From contig JAEZTJ010000091.1 in NCBI GenBank assembly GCA_023421505.1, forward strand, positions 102,589 to 166,588: a stretch of DNA of 64,000 bases. Direction: 5' to 3'. Numbering within the stretch: the stretch's first letter is position 1; each line of letters starts with the position of its first letter. A program made the translations under genes and the position numbers. This document shows, in pieces, positions 35,266 through 44,621 of this stretch. The notes below the pieces were generated by a model. That model made no database searches and was not told where the DNA came from. It saw only the letters and a program-made list of their open reading frames with translations. Origin of the DNA: Bacillota bacterium. GTDB taxonomy: Bacteria > Bacillota > Clostridia > Lachnospirales > Lachnospiraceae.

Positions 35266-36540
35266 ATGAGAAAAATTAGAGCTTTACAGTTGACAGTAGG
35301 TATCGTCTCTACCGCTTTATTTTTATCCATACCGACAGTAATTGCCAAAGCGAATAGTTTTATTTCCTCAGAAATTGGTATAGCCGGATTTTCAGCTGTG
35401 TTAGAGAATGCGACAGAACAGGAATTAGAAGATGCATATAATGCAGCTATTCAATCAATAGAACAGGAAAAGAAAAAGGAATCACCTTATGCTAATCTAG
35501 GGGTCTCTATTGCCACCGAAGATAGTTTTGTTAATATCAGAAAAGAAGCCTCAACCGAGAGTGAAATAGTCGGCAGACTTTACCGGGGTTGTGTTGCAGA
35601 TATCTTGGAAAGATTACCGGGGGATTGGGTTAAAATCAAATCTGGTAAAGTAGAAGGCTATATTGCTTCAAATTATCTGGCAATCGGTGATGAAGCGGAA
35701 GCAATGGTAGATAAATACGCAACAAAGCTTGCAACTGTTACTACTCAAACCCTGAGAGTAAGAGAAAAAAAGAGTACAGAATCTAAGATACTTACTCTGA
35801 TACCTGCCGGAGAAACCTATGTAGTAGTGAAGGAATATGACGAATGGGTTGAGATTTTATTAGGTAATGATGATGATACCGGTAAGGATTTTACTGGATT
35901 TGTGAAAAAAGCAAATGAGAGTGAAGAGTTAATACATATTGATGTCGAATTTAAATACGCTATGACAATGGAAGAGATTCATAGAGAGGAAGAGGCTATT
36001 CGTGCTGAAAAAGAGCGTAAAGAAAAATTAGCACAAGAAGAAGCTGAAAGAAAAGAAGCAGAAAGAAGAGCAGCTGAACAAAAGGCAGAACAAGCTAAAA
36101 GAGACCAGAATGATAAGCAGCCAGAAACAAACAACAGCAATCCGCCACAAAATGCTTCAAGCTCCTCCAATTCTTCCCTTCGTCAAGAGGTGGTTAACTA
36201 TGCCTTGAAGTTTGTTGGAAATCGCTATGTATGGGGTGGCGAGAGCTTAACGAACGGTGCAGATTGTTCCGGATTTACACAAGCCATCTATGCAGACTTT
36301 GGTTATAGTATCCCAAGAACATCTTATCAACAGGCAGCAGGTGCTGGAGTACGTGTAAATGAAAGTGAAATACTGCCGGGTGACTTGGTGTTCTATGCCA
36401 ACAGTGGCGGCACAGTCAATCATGTTGCAATGTACATAGGAAATGGCAGAATAGTTCATGCAGCTAATAGAAATCAGGGAATTATCACCTCACAATATAG
36501 ATATAGAGACATCTATTGTGTAAGAAGGGTTATCAGATAA
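35266..36540 (+). CDS. Secreted SH3-NlpC/P60 peptidoglycan hydrolase
   Basis: 424 aa. A signal peptide (about residues 1-28) is followed by two bacterial SH3 domains (about 80-145 and 157-220), a long charged helix rich in Glu, Arg and Ala (about 235-290), an Asn/Ser-rich linker and a C-terminal NlpC/P60 endopeptidase. Catalytic Cys lies in GADCSGFTQ, His in VNHVAMYIG and the third residue is the His of RIVHAAN. It cuts peptide stems of peptidoglycan. The SH3 part is paralogous to that of the SleB-type gene at 6706. Confidence 0.92.
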   Translation: MRKIRALQLTVGIVSTALFLSIPTVIAKANSFISSEIGIAGFSAVLENATEQELEDAYNAAIQSIEQEKKKESPYANLGVSIATEDSFVNIRKEASTESEIVGRLYRGCVADILERLPGDWVKIKSGKVEGYIASNYLAIGDEAEAMVDKYATKLATVTTQTLRVREKKSTESKILTLIPAGETYVVVKEYDEWVEILLGNDDDTGKDFTGFVKKANESEELIHIDVEFKYAMTMEEIHREEEAIRAEKERKEKLAQEEAERKEAERRAAEQKAEQAKRDQNDKQPETNNSNPPQNASSSSNSSLRQEVVNYALKFVGNRYVWGGESLTNGADCSGFTQAIYADFGYSIPRTSYQQAAGAGVRVNESEILPGDLVFYANSGGTVNHVAMYIGNGRIVHAANRNQGIITSQYRYRDIYCVRRVIR

Positions 36541-36811
36541 AAAACTGGGCCTTTGTTTGGCTTTTTGGCTAATACAGGGGCTCTATTTTTATGCTGAAAT
36601 TTAATATAATTATTAAATATATCTATAGCTAATACGTAATATAATGAAGTAGGATATGCTGTACACAACAATTAATTTTTTTGTAATGATTGTTATTTAA
36701 ATTGTAAAATTAATTAATTCTTAGTTAATAGCATATCTGATAAAAAAGTGTATAATTTGAAGATATAAGACAATTTTCTTTAATTTGTCTGCGGCGTGGA
36801 GGGCGTTATTA

Positions 36812-38215
36812 ATGGTTTTTAGCACATTAACATTCATTTTCAGATTCTTACCGATTTTTCTGATCCTATATTTTATCGTCCCCCACAGATATAAGAATAT
36901 GGTACTATTATTGGGAAGTCTTTTCTTCTATACCTATGGGGAACAAAAGTTTCTACTTCTTTTTATCCTTTCCATCTGTATAAATTATTTGGGTGCCATT
37001 GCACAGGATAAAGCCAGAGATAATCAATTATGTAAAAGATTATTTCTTGTTATTATCTTATTCTATGATTTTGGCATATTATTTTTCTTTAAATATATCA
37101 ATTTTGCGATAGAAAATGTGAATTTTATACTTAAGGGAATACCGGACGCAAGTGCAATTACTCCCTTATCGGTAGCATTGCCGCTTGGAATAAGCTTTTA
37201 TACCTTTCAAATGGTTTCATACAGTGTAGATGTCTATAGAGGAGAAATAAAAGCAGAAAAGTCAATCTATCAACTGGCATTGTACTTATGCATGTTTCCA
37301 CAGCTAATATCCGGCCCAATTGTAAAATATGCTGAGATTAAGCTCCAGCTAAAATATAGGACCAATACCTTTGATAATCTTGAAGCAGGGTTTAAATTAT
37401 TTACCTTGGGGATGGGTTGCAAGGTGCTTCTTGCAGACAGAATTGGACTTTTATGGAACAACATTCAAACGATTGGCTTTGAAAGCATTTCTACACCGCT
37501 TGCATGGCTTGGGGCTATAGGCTATTCTCTTCAGCTGTACTTTGATTTTTTTGGTTACTCGCTTATGGCAATAGGGGTTGGAAAAATGATGGGCTTTTCT
37601 TTGCCGGATAACTTTACACACCCATACATATCAAAATCTGTAACCGAATTTTGGCGAAGATGGCATATTTCACTCGGAAGATGGTTTAAGAATTATGTGT
37701 ACATACCTTTAGGTGGAAACAGAAAAGGGAAAAGAAGGCTAATTATCAATTTGCTTATTGTTTGGATGTTTACCGGTCTATGGCACGGTGCAAGCTGGAA
37801 TTTTGTTTTGTGGGGATTTGTACTATTTGTGCTTATTTGTATGGAAAAGCTCTTCTTAAATAAGTTCTTAAATAGGAGCAAAATACTTTCAAGATTTTAT
37901 ATTCTTATTATAATGCCTCTTACGTGGATGCTGTTTGCGATTTCTAACCTGCAGGAAATAGGGACCTATTTTGGAAGAATGTTTTCCTTGGTGCCGGGAA
38001 TATGCGTGAATTCTAACGATTTCATTAAGTATTTCAGTATGTATAAATGGTATTTTATAATAGGAATCTTCTTATGTATGCCATTTGCGTGGAACTGGTT
38101 TAAAAAATATGATAAAAGTATTCCCTGCACCATGATACTACTTATCATCTTCTGGTATGCAATTTATCAAATATCAAATGGAATCAATAATCCATTTATG
38201 TACTTTAAATTTTAA
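36812..38215 (+). CDS. MBOAT-family O-acyltransferase (AlgI-like)
   Basis: About 467 aa with 10 or more membrane segments. It has the MBOAT core SVTEFWRRWHISLGRWFKNY and the catalytic His in GLWHGASWNF. Members move an acyl group across the membrane for O-acetylation of extracellular polymers such as alginate, peptidoglycan or teichoic acid. GTGGAGGG fits ATG 36812. An SGNH gene follows 64 bases downstream, the normal partner of AlgI/PatA-type proteins. The polymer modified here is unknown. Confidence 0.9.
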   Translation: MVFSTLTFIFRFLPIFLILYFIVPHRYKNMVLLLGSLFFYTYGEQKFLLLFILSICINYLGAIAQDKARDNQLCKRLFLVIILFYDFGILFFFKYINFAIENVNFILKGIPDASAITPLSVALPLGISFYTFQMVSYSVDVYRGEIKAEKSIYQLALYLCMFPQLISGPIVKYAEIKLQLKYRTNTFDNLEAGFKLFTLGMGCKVLLADRIGLLWNNIQTIGFESISTPLAWLGAIGYSLQLYFDFFGYSLMAIGVGKMMGFSLPDNFTHPYISKSVTEFWRRWHISLGRWFKNYVYIPLGGNRKGKRRLIINLLIVWMFTGLWHGASWNFVLWGFVLFVLICMEKLFLNKFLNRSKILSRFYILIIMPLTWMLFAISNLQEIGTYFGRMFSLVPGICVNSNDFIKYFSMYKWYFIIGIFLCMPFAWNWFKKYDKSIPCTMILLIIFWYAIYQISNGINNPFMYFKF

Positions 38216-38279
38216 TTCGAAGTAGAGCATTTTAGATTCTATATCATAATTTAGATAGAAGAAGGGCAGGGGCTTATAA

Positions 38280-39539
38280 ATGAAACGAATTAAGAAATAT
38301 CCTTTCCTGCTAATGATAATAGGAAGTACTTTAATATTTTCAGTACTTGGGTTTTGCGGAAGGAATAATGTTTATAAAGCATATACGGTAAAATTACTTG
38401 AAACACCAAGACTTGCCACTTTCTTTCAAGGAGTCGGAGAGGGGGTATTTCCCTGGACGTCAAGTATAGAGGAACAGAGTATAGAGTATGAGGTAGTACA
38501 AAAAGACAGCAATTCTATAACTACTCAAGTTAAAGATGAGGTACCTTCTGTAATAATTCCAAGTAATAATGCAGAAAGTCTGGCAGTAGCCGATACGGAC
38601 GTAATAGAAGAAAATGAAAAGGGGTTAGCGGTACCTCCGATTATAAATGCTTCCGATAACAATGTAAAAAAAGTCGATACTTTTCAGACTGAGATAAAGA
38701 ATGCTAAAGTAAGCCAGATACCTACTAAAGGTGTAAAGGAGGAAGGTGCTGGGCTAGATCCAAAGGGCGAAGAAGTGAAAGAAAAAAATACAGAAGATAT
38801 AATCCTAGAAAATGAAAAAACCTCCTCCACCAGCAACAAAGGTGCTGCTGATCAACCAGAAAATGCTTTTAAAGCAGAAGAAAGTGACAGAGCAGGTAGT
38901 AGAACACAGGAAGATAGAACAACTGAAGAGGGCGAGAACAGGTATCAATTTGAAACTGTTACGAAGGAATATTTTGACGATGCACTATTTATCGGAGATT
39001 CAAGAACAGTAGGTTTGTCAGAATATTCTGATTTAAGTAACTCTACCTTTTATGCAGATGTAGGTTTAACTATTTATGATATTTTTAATAAAAAGGTTGC
39101 TGAGCTAGAAGGTAGTAAGGTGACAATACCGGAAGCCCTAAAGGTGAAACATTTTAAAAAAATATACATTATGCTGGGTATCAATGAATTAGGCAGGGGA
39201 ACAACACAGACCTTTGTAGACGAGTATAAAAAAGTGATTACTAAGTTGAAAGAGCTTCAGCCGGATACGCTTATCTTTGTAGAGGGAATTATGAATGTAT
39301 CCAAGGAAAAATCAGATAAGGATCCAATTTTCAACAATACTAACATTAAAGAGAAAAATGATAATATTGCACTTTTAGCAGATAATGAAAAGATATTCTA
39401 TATTGATGTGAATGAAGCTATTACAGATAAAACGGGTAATTTGCCTTCCAAATATACCTTTGATTATATCCATTTGAAGGCTGCATATTATCAAATTTGG
39501 ACCGAGTTTTTATTAAAGCATGGCATTAAAACAGAGTAA
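38280..39539 (+). CDS. Membrane-anchored SGNH/GDSL-like O-acetyl transfer or esterase protein
   Basis: 419 aa. One N-terminal transmembrane helix (about residues 9-25), then about 190 residues of charged, Glu/Lys/Ser-rich linker, then a C-terminal SGNH domain (about 225-419). The blocks are LFIGDSRTVGL (Ser), IMLGINELG (Asn) and DYIHLKAAYY (Asp/His). It probably receives acyl groups from the MBOAT protein and places them on an extracellular glycan. The very long disordered linker would let the domain reach through the wall. Confidence 0.85.
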   Translation: MKRIKKYPFLLMIIGSTLIFSVLGFCGRNNVYKAYTVKLLETPRLATFFQGVGEGVFPWTSSIEEQSIEYEVVQKDSNSITTQVKDEVPSVIIPSNNAESLAVADTDVIEENEKGLAVPPIINASDNNVKKVDTFQTEIKNAKVSQIPTKGVKEEGAGLDPKGEEVKEKNTEDIILENEKTSSTSNKGAADQPENAFKAEESDRAGSRTQEDRTTEEGENRYQFETVTKEYFDDALFIGDSRTVGLSEYSDLSNSTFYADVGLTIYDIFNKKVAELEGSKVTIPEALKVKHFKKIYIMLGINELGRGTTQTFVDEYKKVITKLKELQPDTLIFVEGIMNVSKEKSDKDPIFNNTNIKEKNDNIALLADNEKIFYIDVNEAITDKTGNLPSKYTFDYIHLKAAYYQIWTEFLLKHGIKTE

Positions 39540-39610
39540 GTGAGATAAAGTATCTTTTATATCAGATTGGAAAATTTCTATTCATATGTTAAAATTAAGT
39601 AGTAAGTTAT

Positions 39611-39777
39611 TGGGCAAATGTAAACTATATAGTTTTATGAATTGTATATACAGTAGACAGCCATTCCTTCGCTGCAATGCTCCTATGAGTTAAGAGTTTT
39701 AACATTTAGCTTCCGCCGCGAAAAAGTAAGTACGATGTATACAATGAATATAAGTAATGAGTTTCACAACTGCCTAT
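39611..39777. repeat. MITE-like palindromic element, diverged long copy
   Basis: Shares GTAAACTATATAGTTTTAT, CATTCCTTCGCTGCAATGC and CTCCTATGAGTTAA with the full copies, and ends GAGTTTCACAACTGCCTAT. The ends and centre have decayed relative to 13362-13512. It lies immediately before the pilZ ribosome binding site. Confidence 0.65.
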
Positions 39778-39808
39778 GGTAAGTTTTACATGTGAGGAGA
39801 TAAATATT

Positions 39809-40168
39809 ATGAAGGAGTTTAATATTACTGACCGAAGGAAATATAAAAGACTTCCGATTGAGCTTATTCTTGAGGTGGATGAGGTATTTAAGCAGGATTA
39901 TGAGGTCATTAAGAATCTGAATGCATCTGTTAAAGTATTTGATATTTCAAAAAGCGGTATAGGGTTTATTAGTGAAGCAAGTCTGCCGCTTAGTTACTAT
40001 TTTCGGGGTCGAATCAATTTGGGGGACAATGATTTTTTCTATGTAGTGATGCGCATCGTATGGGCTGAAGTAAACGATAACAATAAGATTTATGGAGCAG
40101 AGTTTGTAGGACTGGCACCTTTTTTGGCGGATAAGGTAGAAAAATATGAGAAAAGCCAATTGAAATAA
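39809..40168 (+). CDS. PilZ-domain c-di-GMP-binding protein
   Basis: 119 aa, a stand-alone PilZ domain. The RxxxR ligand arm is RRKYKR (residues about 7-12) and the second motif is DISKSGIGF (D-x-S-x-x-G). Both are intact, so c-di-GMP binding is expected. The partner is unknown; in this setting motility or surface polysaccharide output are candidates. GAGGAGA supports ATG 39809 rather than the in-frame 39776. Confidence 0.88.
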   Translation: MKEFNITDRRKYKRLPIELILEVDEVFKQDYEVIKNLNASVKVFDISKSGIGFISEASLPLSYYFRGRINLGDNDFFYVVMRIVWAEVNDNNKIYGAEFVGLAPFLADKVEKYEKSQLK

Positions 40169-40263
40169 TATTATATTAATATGAGAAATACAAGCAAAGA
40201 TCTATGGTTATTATCTATGCTTAATTTTACTTATAGCAATTAAAAATGTGATTTAAATTAAGA

Positions 40264-40370
40264 AGCTGTTACAAATATCTATGATATGCTCCTTACTAGG
40301 TAAACAAGTTTTTGTTATTTACTTATCTATTGAAAAGGGAGATATCGCTGATTTTAGTAACAGCTATTTT
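40264..40370 (+). terminator. Long imperfect hairpin with terminator-like tail
   Basis: AGCTGTTAC (40264-40272) and GTAACAGCT (40357-40365) form the base of a stem that continues imperfectly inside (ATATGCTCC/GGGAGATAT), followed by ATTTTTATT. It could terminate the pilZ transcript. Size and near-palindromic design also resemble the dispersed repeats. Confidence 0.5.
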
Positions 40371-40686
40371 TATTATCTTTAAGGACTGCTTTAATACAGA
40401 TCATTAAAATGTCTGTATATGGTGAAATATGAGCTGTAATACTTCATATCGGCTTTTAGCAGGCTAACACGAAATATGAAACCCCTCATACGATAATTTT
40501 ATGATAAACGATATAATTAATCTTAAATTGATTTAATTTGAGTTACTATTTTCACATTATTTCTTGCTTGGAAATTATCAGAAAGACCTATTGACAAACC
40601 GATAAGTGTACAAATTGCACAAAAGTAAAGGGTAAAGTGGTAAAAAATGTAAATTAATTTGTTCGACTTTTTAATTTATCAAGAAG

Positions 40687-40757
40687 TTATCCACAGGATA
40701 GAAGCCTTATTTTTATACAAATGGAAGTTATACACCGATTTATCCACATTATCCACA
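40687..40757 (+). other. Cluster of DnaA-box sequences
   Basis: TTATCCACA occurs three times on the same strand (40687-40695, 40740-40748 and 40749-40757, the last two in direct tandem), with a near match TTATACACC at 40728. All are in a gene-free AT-rich stretch of 960 bases between pilZ and hpf. TTATNCACA is the consensus DnaA box. No dnaA, dnaN or other origin gene is nearby, so a secondary DnaA-binding cluster is more likely than oriC. Confidence 0.6.
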
Positions 40758-41047
40758 TCTATGAACTACTTGTGTCGCATGTTAAAATTAGTGTCAATAT
40801 CGAAAATGCGTTTTGTAACTTATGATAAATCGACATTAGGAGATAAAAGTATCAATTTTTTTGCTTGACATTCTAATTGTCGGATAATAAAGAATATAAA
40901 GAAGGATTTGATAAAAAACTATCGAATATTGTAGTTTGAATATTCTCAAAAGATGTGCAATTATAATAATTTGTAATATGATGAGGTATTTAGGACTTTA
41001 GTATTAAGTATAAAAATTCTGTATTTACCAATTCTAAACAAAGTGGC

Positions 41048-41076
41048 TTGTCACTTTCTGTGATTTATGCTATAAT
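41048..41076 (+). promoter_or_regulatory. Promoter of hpf
   Basis: TTGTCA (41048-41053) and TATAAT (41071-41076), spacer 17 bases. Confidence 0.65.
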
Positions 41077-41132
41077 AAAGCTAGCAAATAAGTATTATTG
41101 CTAACAAGAAAGTCAAAAAGGAGTTGGGCATT

Positions 41133-41660
41133 ATGCGTTATATAATCAGCGGTAAAAATATTGATGTAACTGAAGGCTTAAAGACGGCTGTATATGAGAA
41201 AATCGGAAAACTTGAGAGATACTTCACTCCTGATACTGAAATTCATGTGACACTCAGTGTTGAGAAAGAAAGACAGAAAATTGAAATAACGATTCCTGTT
41301 AAGGGTAATATTATAAGAGCAGAGCAGGTAAGCAATGATATGTATGTTTCTATCGACTTGGTAGAGGAGATTATAGAGCGTCAGTTAAGAAAATATAAGA
41401 ATAAGTTAATAGACCATAAGCAGGCAGCATCTAATTTTAATCAGGCCTTTATGGAGGATGACTATTTTGAAGATGATACAATTAAGATTGTGAAGACTAA
41501 GCGTTTTGCAATAAAACCTATGGATGCAGAGGAAGCTTGCGTACAGATGGAATTGTTAGGTCACAATTTTTATGTATTCCGTAACGCTCAGACAGACGAA
41601 GTTAATGTTGTTTATAAGCGAAAAGGAAATACGTACGGTTTAATTGAACCAGAATATTAA
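41133..41660 (+). CDS. hpf: Ribosome hibernation-promoting factor, long form
   Basis: 175 aa, the long HPF of Firmicutes. The N-terminal domain (MRYIISGKNIDVTEGLKTAV, about 1-100) binds the 30S decoding centre, and the C-terminal dimerisation domain (VKTKRFAIKPMDAEEACVQM to the end) joins two ribosomes into 100S particles. AAAAAGGAG nine bases upstream favours ATG 41133; a TTG at 41124 touches the RBS. secA follows, as in B. subtilis yvyD-secA-prfB. Confidence 0.93.
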   Translation: MRYIISGKNIDVTEGLKTAVYEKIGKLERYFTPDTEIHVTLSVEKERQKIEITIPVKGNIIRAEQVSNDMYVSIDLVEEIIERQLRKYKNKLIDHKQAASNFNQAFMEDDYFEDDTIKIVKTKRFAIKPMDAEEACVQMELLGHNFYVFRNAQTDEVNVVYKRKGNTYGLIEPEY

Positions 41661-41675
41661 TTCATAAAAAAGATA

Positions 41676-41719
41676 AAAGCCCTGCCTGCGTATTTTTACG
41701 TAGGACAGGGCTTTCCTTT
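41676..41719 (+). terminator. Terminator of hpf
   Basis: AAAGCCCTG and CAGGGCTTT close a stem that continues as CCTGCGTA/TACGTAGG. Downstream to secA (41720-41979) I see nothing else with confidence. Confidence 0.85.
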
Positions 41720-41979
41720 ATGGATCATAGTTATAATCAACCTAGTGATAAGGAAGCAATGATCCTACTGTGTATAGCCTTCTTAGTAAAAATTTGTTCA
41801 TCAAAACGCATAAGATATGTACATACTATGAACAATCTGTAGAATAAGGATTTAAAATATAAGAAAAGCTTCATTTTTTAGTTACAGAAAATTAAGTTGA
41901 ATAGTAGCAAGCGAAATGTTACAATACTATTTGAATTATTTTTTGTATGAATATGTAATAGTCAGGAGTGAACTTTAAT

Positions 41980-44547
41980 ATGGGATTAGTTGTAAAGATA
42001 TTCGGAACGCACAGTGAGCGTGAAGTGAAAAGAATAATACCTATCGTTGATAAGATAGAAGCATTAGAGCCTGAATATGTAAAGCTTTCAGATGATGAAT
42101 TAAAAGGGAAAACCATAGAATTCAAAAACAGACTAAAAAACGGGGAAACTTTAGATGATATATTAGTAGAAGCATATGCTACAGTCCGTGAAGCCGCAAA
42201 AAGAGTGATTGGACAAAGGCATTTCCGGGTTCAGCTTATTGGTGGTATCATATTACACCAAGGCCGTATCACTGAGATGAGAACAGGTGAAGGTAAAACC
42301 TTAACTTCTACTTTACCCGCATATTTAAATGCATTGGAAGGAAAAGGTGTTCATGTCGTAACGGTCAATGACTATCTTGCAAAGCGTGACTCGGAGTGGA
42401 TGGGCCAGATTCATGAGTTCCTCGGGCTAAAGGTCGGAGTGATATTAAACAGCATGGAGAAGGATGAGCGCAGAGCTGCATATCATTGCGATATTACTTA
42501 TGCGACCAACAACGAACTTGGTTTTGATTATCTGAGAGATAATATGGTTATCTATAAGGAACAGTTGGTGCAGCGTGACCTTCATTATGCAATCATAGAT
42601 GAGGTTGACTCCGTACTTATTGATGAAGCCAGAACACCGCTTATTATATCCGGTCAGAGTGGTAAATCCACAGACTTATACCGCGTATGTGATATACTCG
42701 CAAGACAGATGGTAAAAGGTGAAGCAAGCGGAGAGCTGACTAAAATGGCAGCGCTAATGAAGGAAGAAATTGAAGAGACGGGTGACTTCATTGTTAATGA
42801 GAAGGAGAAGAATGTTCACCTTACCGCTGATGGTGTGAAGAAGGTAGAGAAATTCTTTAGTCTTGAGAATCTTGCCGATCCCGAAAATCTTGAGATTCAG
42901 CATAATATTATCCTTGCACTACGTGCACATAATTTAATGTTTCGGGATAAGGATTATGTTGTTAAAGAGGACGAGGTATTAATTGTTGATGAATTTACCG
43001 GACGTATTATGCCCGGAAGGCGTTATAGCGATGGTCTGCATCAGGCTATTGAAGCAAAGGAAAATGTAAAGGTTAAGAGAGAGAGTAAGACGCTTGCAAC
43101 GATAACCTTTCAGAATTTCTTTAATAAATATAAGAAAAAGAGTGGTATGACAGGTACGGCACTCACAGAGGAAAAGGAATTTAGAGAAATCTATGGAATG
43201 GATGTTATCGAAGTGCCGACCAATCTTCCGGTGAAGCGTACCGATCATCAGGATGCCGTATATAAAACCAAAAAAGAGAAGCTGCGTGCCATTATACGAG
43301 AAATCATAGAATCCAATAAGAAGGGACAGCCGGTACTAGTTGGTACGATAACCATTGAAGCATCTGAAGAAATCAGTGATTTGTTAAAGAAGCAGAATAT
43401 ACCGCATAAGGTGTTAAATGCAAAGTTTCATGAATTAGAGGCTGAAATAGTAGCGGATGCAGGTCAATATGGTGCTGTTACGATAGCAACAAATATGGCT
43501 GGACGTGGTACGGATATTAAGCTTGGTGAAGGTGTAAAAGAAGTTGGAGGACTTAAGATCATCGGTACGGAGCGTCACGAGTCAAGACGTATTGATAATC
43601 AGCTGCGTGGTCGTGCCGGAAGACAGGGAGATCCAGGTGAATCAATCTTCTTCATATCACTGGAAGATGATGTAATGCGTCTGTTTGGATCGGAACGTCT
43701 GATGTCAATCTTTAATTCCATTGGCATTAAAGAGGATGAACAGTTTGAGCATAAGATGCTTAGTAATGCAATTGAAAAAGCGCAGAAGAGAATTGAAAAT
43801 AATAACTTTGGTATCAGAAAGAATTTACTCGAGTATGATCAGGTAAATAATGAACAAAGAGAAATTATTTATGCGGAAAGAAGAAAAGTTCTTGATGGCG
43901 AAAGCATGAGAGATACGATCTACCGTATGCTTACGGATACGGTTGAGAACTATATTAATACCTGCATTAGTGATGACCAGGCACCGGAGCAATGGGACAT
44001 GGCGGAATTAAATACCCTGCTTCTTCCGATAATTCCTCTGCCGAAAATAGAGTTGCATAAAGAACAGCCTATTAATAAAAATGATTTAATCCAGCAGCTG
44101 AAGGAGGATGCGGTTAAGCTTTATGAAGAAAAGGAATTAGAGTTCCCGGAGACAGAACAGATCAGAGAGATCGAGCGCGTTATTCTTCTTAAAGTAATTG
44201 ATCACAAATGGATGGATCATATCGATGATATGGACCAGCTGCGTCAAGGAATTGGTCTGCAGGCTTACGGACAGCGCCAGCCTATCGTTGAATACAAGTT
44301 CCAAGGCTTTGAGATGTTTGACGATATGATTAACTCTATTCGTGAGGATACCATAAGAGCACTTTTCCATGTTCGTATTGAACAGAAGGTGGAAAGAGAG
44401 CAGGTTGCAAAGGTTACCGGAACCAATAGAGATGACAGTGTTGCAAACGCACCGGTTAAAAGAGCAGGTAAAAAAATTCAACCGAATGAACCCTGCCCCT
44501 GCGGAAGTGGTAAGAAGTATAAATTCTGTTGTGGAAGAAATGCGTAA
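41980..44547 (+). CDS. secA: Preprotein translocase ATPase SecA
   Basis: 855 aa. Walker A is MRTGEGKTLTS, Walker B IIDEVDSVLIDEAR, and the second helicase half has GRGTDIKLGEGV and QLRGRAGRQGD. The C-terminal zinc motif CPCGSGKKYKFCCG, which binds SecB or phospholipids, is present. It drives secretory proteins through SecYEG. AGGAGTG eight bases upstream favours ATG 41980 over 41968. hpf-secA-prfB is the conserved Firmicute order. Confidence 0.97.
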   Translation: MGLVVKIFGTHSEREVKRIIPIVDKIEALEPEYVKLSDDELKGKTIEFKNRLKNGETLDDILVEAYATVREAAKRVIGQRHFRVQLIGGIILHQGRITEMRTGEGKTLTSTLPAYLNALEGKGVHVVTVNDYLAKRDSEWMGQIHEFLGLKVGVILNSMEKDERRAAYHCDITYATNNELGFDYLRDNMVIYKEQLVQRDLHYAIIDEVDSVLIDEARTPLIISGQSGKSTDLYRVCDILARQMVKGEASGELTKMAALMKEEIEETGDFIVNEKEKNVHLTADGVKKVEKFFSLENLADPENLEIQHNIILALRAHNLMFRDKDYVVKEDEVLIVDEFTGRIMPGRRYSDGLHQAIEAKENVKVKRESKTLATITFQNFFNKYKKKSGMTGTALTEEKEFREIYGMDVIEVPTNLPVKRTDHQDAVYKTKKEKLRAIIREIIESNKKGQPVLVGTITIEASEEISDLLKKQNIPHKVLNAKFHELEAEIVADAGQYGAVTIATNMAGRGTDIKLGEGVKEVGGLKIIGTERHESRRIDNQLRGRAGRQGDPGESIFFISLEDDVMRLFGSERLMSIFNSIGIKEDEQFEHKMLSNAIEKAQKRIENNNFGIRKNLLEYDQVNNEQREIIYAERRKVLDGESMRDTIYRMLTDTVENYINTCISDDQAPEQWDMAELNTLLLPIIPLPKIELHKEQPINKNDLIQQLKEDAVKLYEEKELEFPETEQIREIERVILLKVIDHKWMDHIDDMDQLRQGIGLQAYGQRQPIVEYKFQGFEMFDDMINSIREDTIRALFHVRIEQKVEREQVAKVTGTNRDDSVANAPVKRAGKKIQPNEPCPCGSGKKYKFCCGRNA

Positions 44548-44621
44548 AAGGATACATTTATCACTATAAAAGGATTGAGTTTTTGATTTTAGTAATATAT
44601 AATACAAAAAGAGGTGATTTG

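Noticed and set aside
40659..40868. 69-codon frame across the DnaA boxes
   Set aside because: No RBS and AT-rich random-looking composition; the box sequences explain the region better.
40500..41100. Chromosome replication origin
   Set aside because: DnaA boxes and AT-richness are present, but no dnaA, dnaN, gyrB, rpmH or recF gene lies nearby, and only one box cluster is visible.
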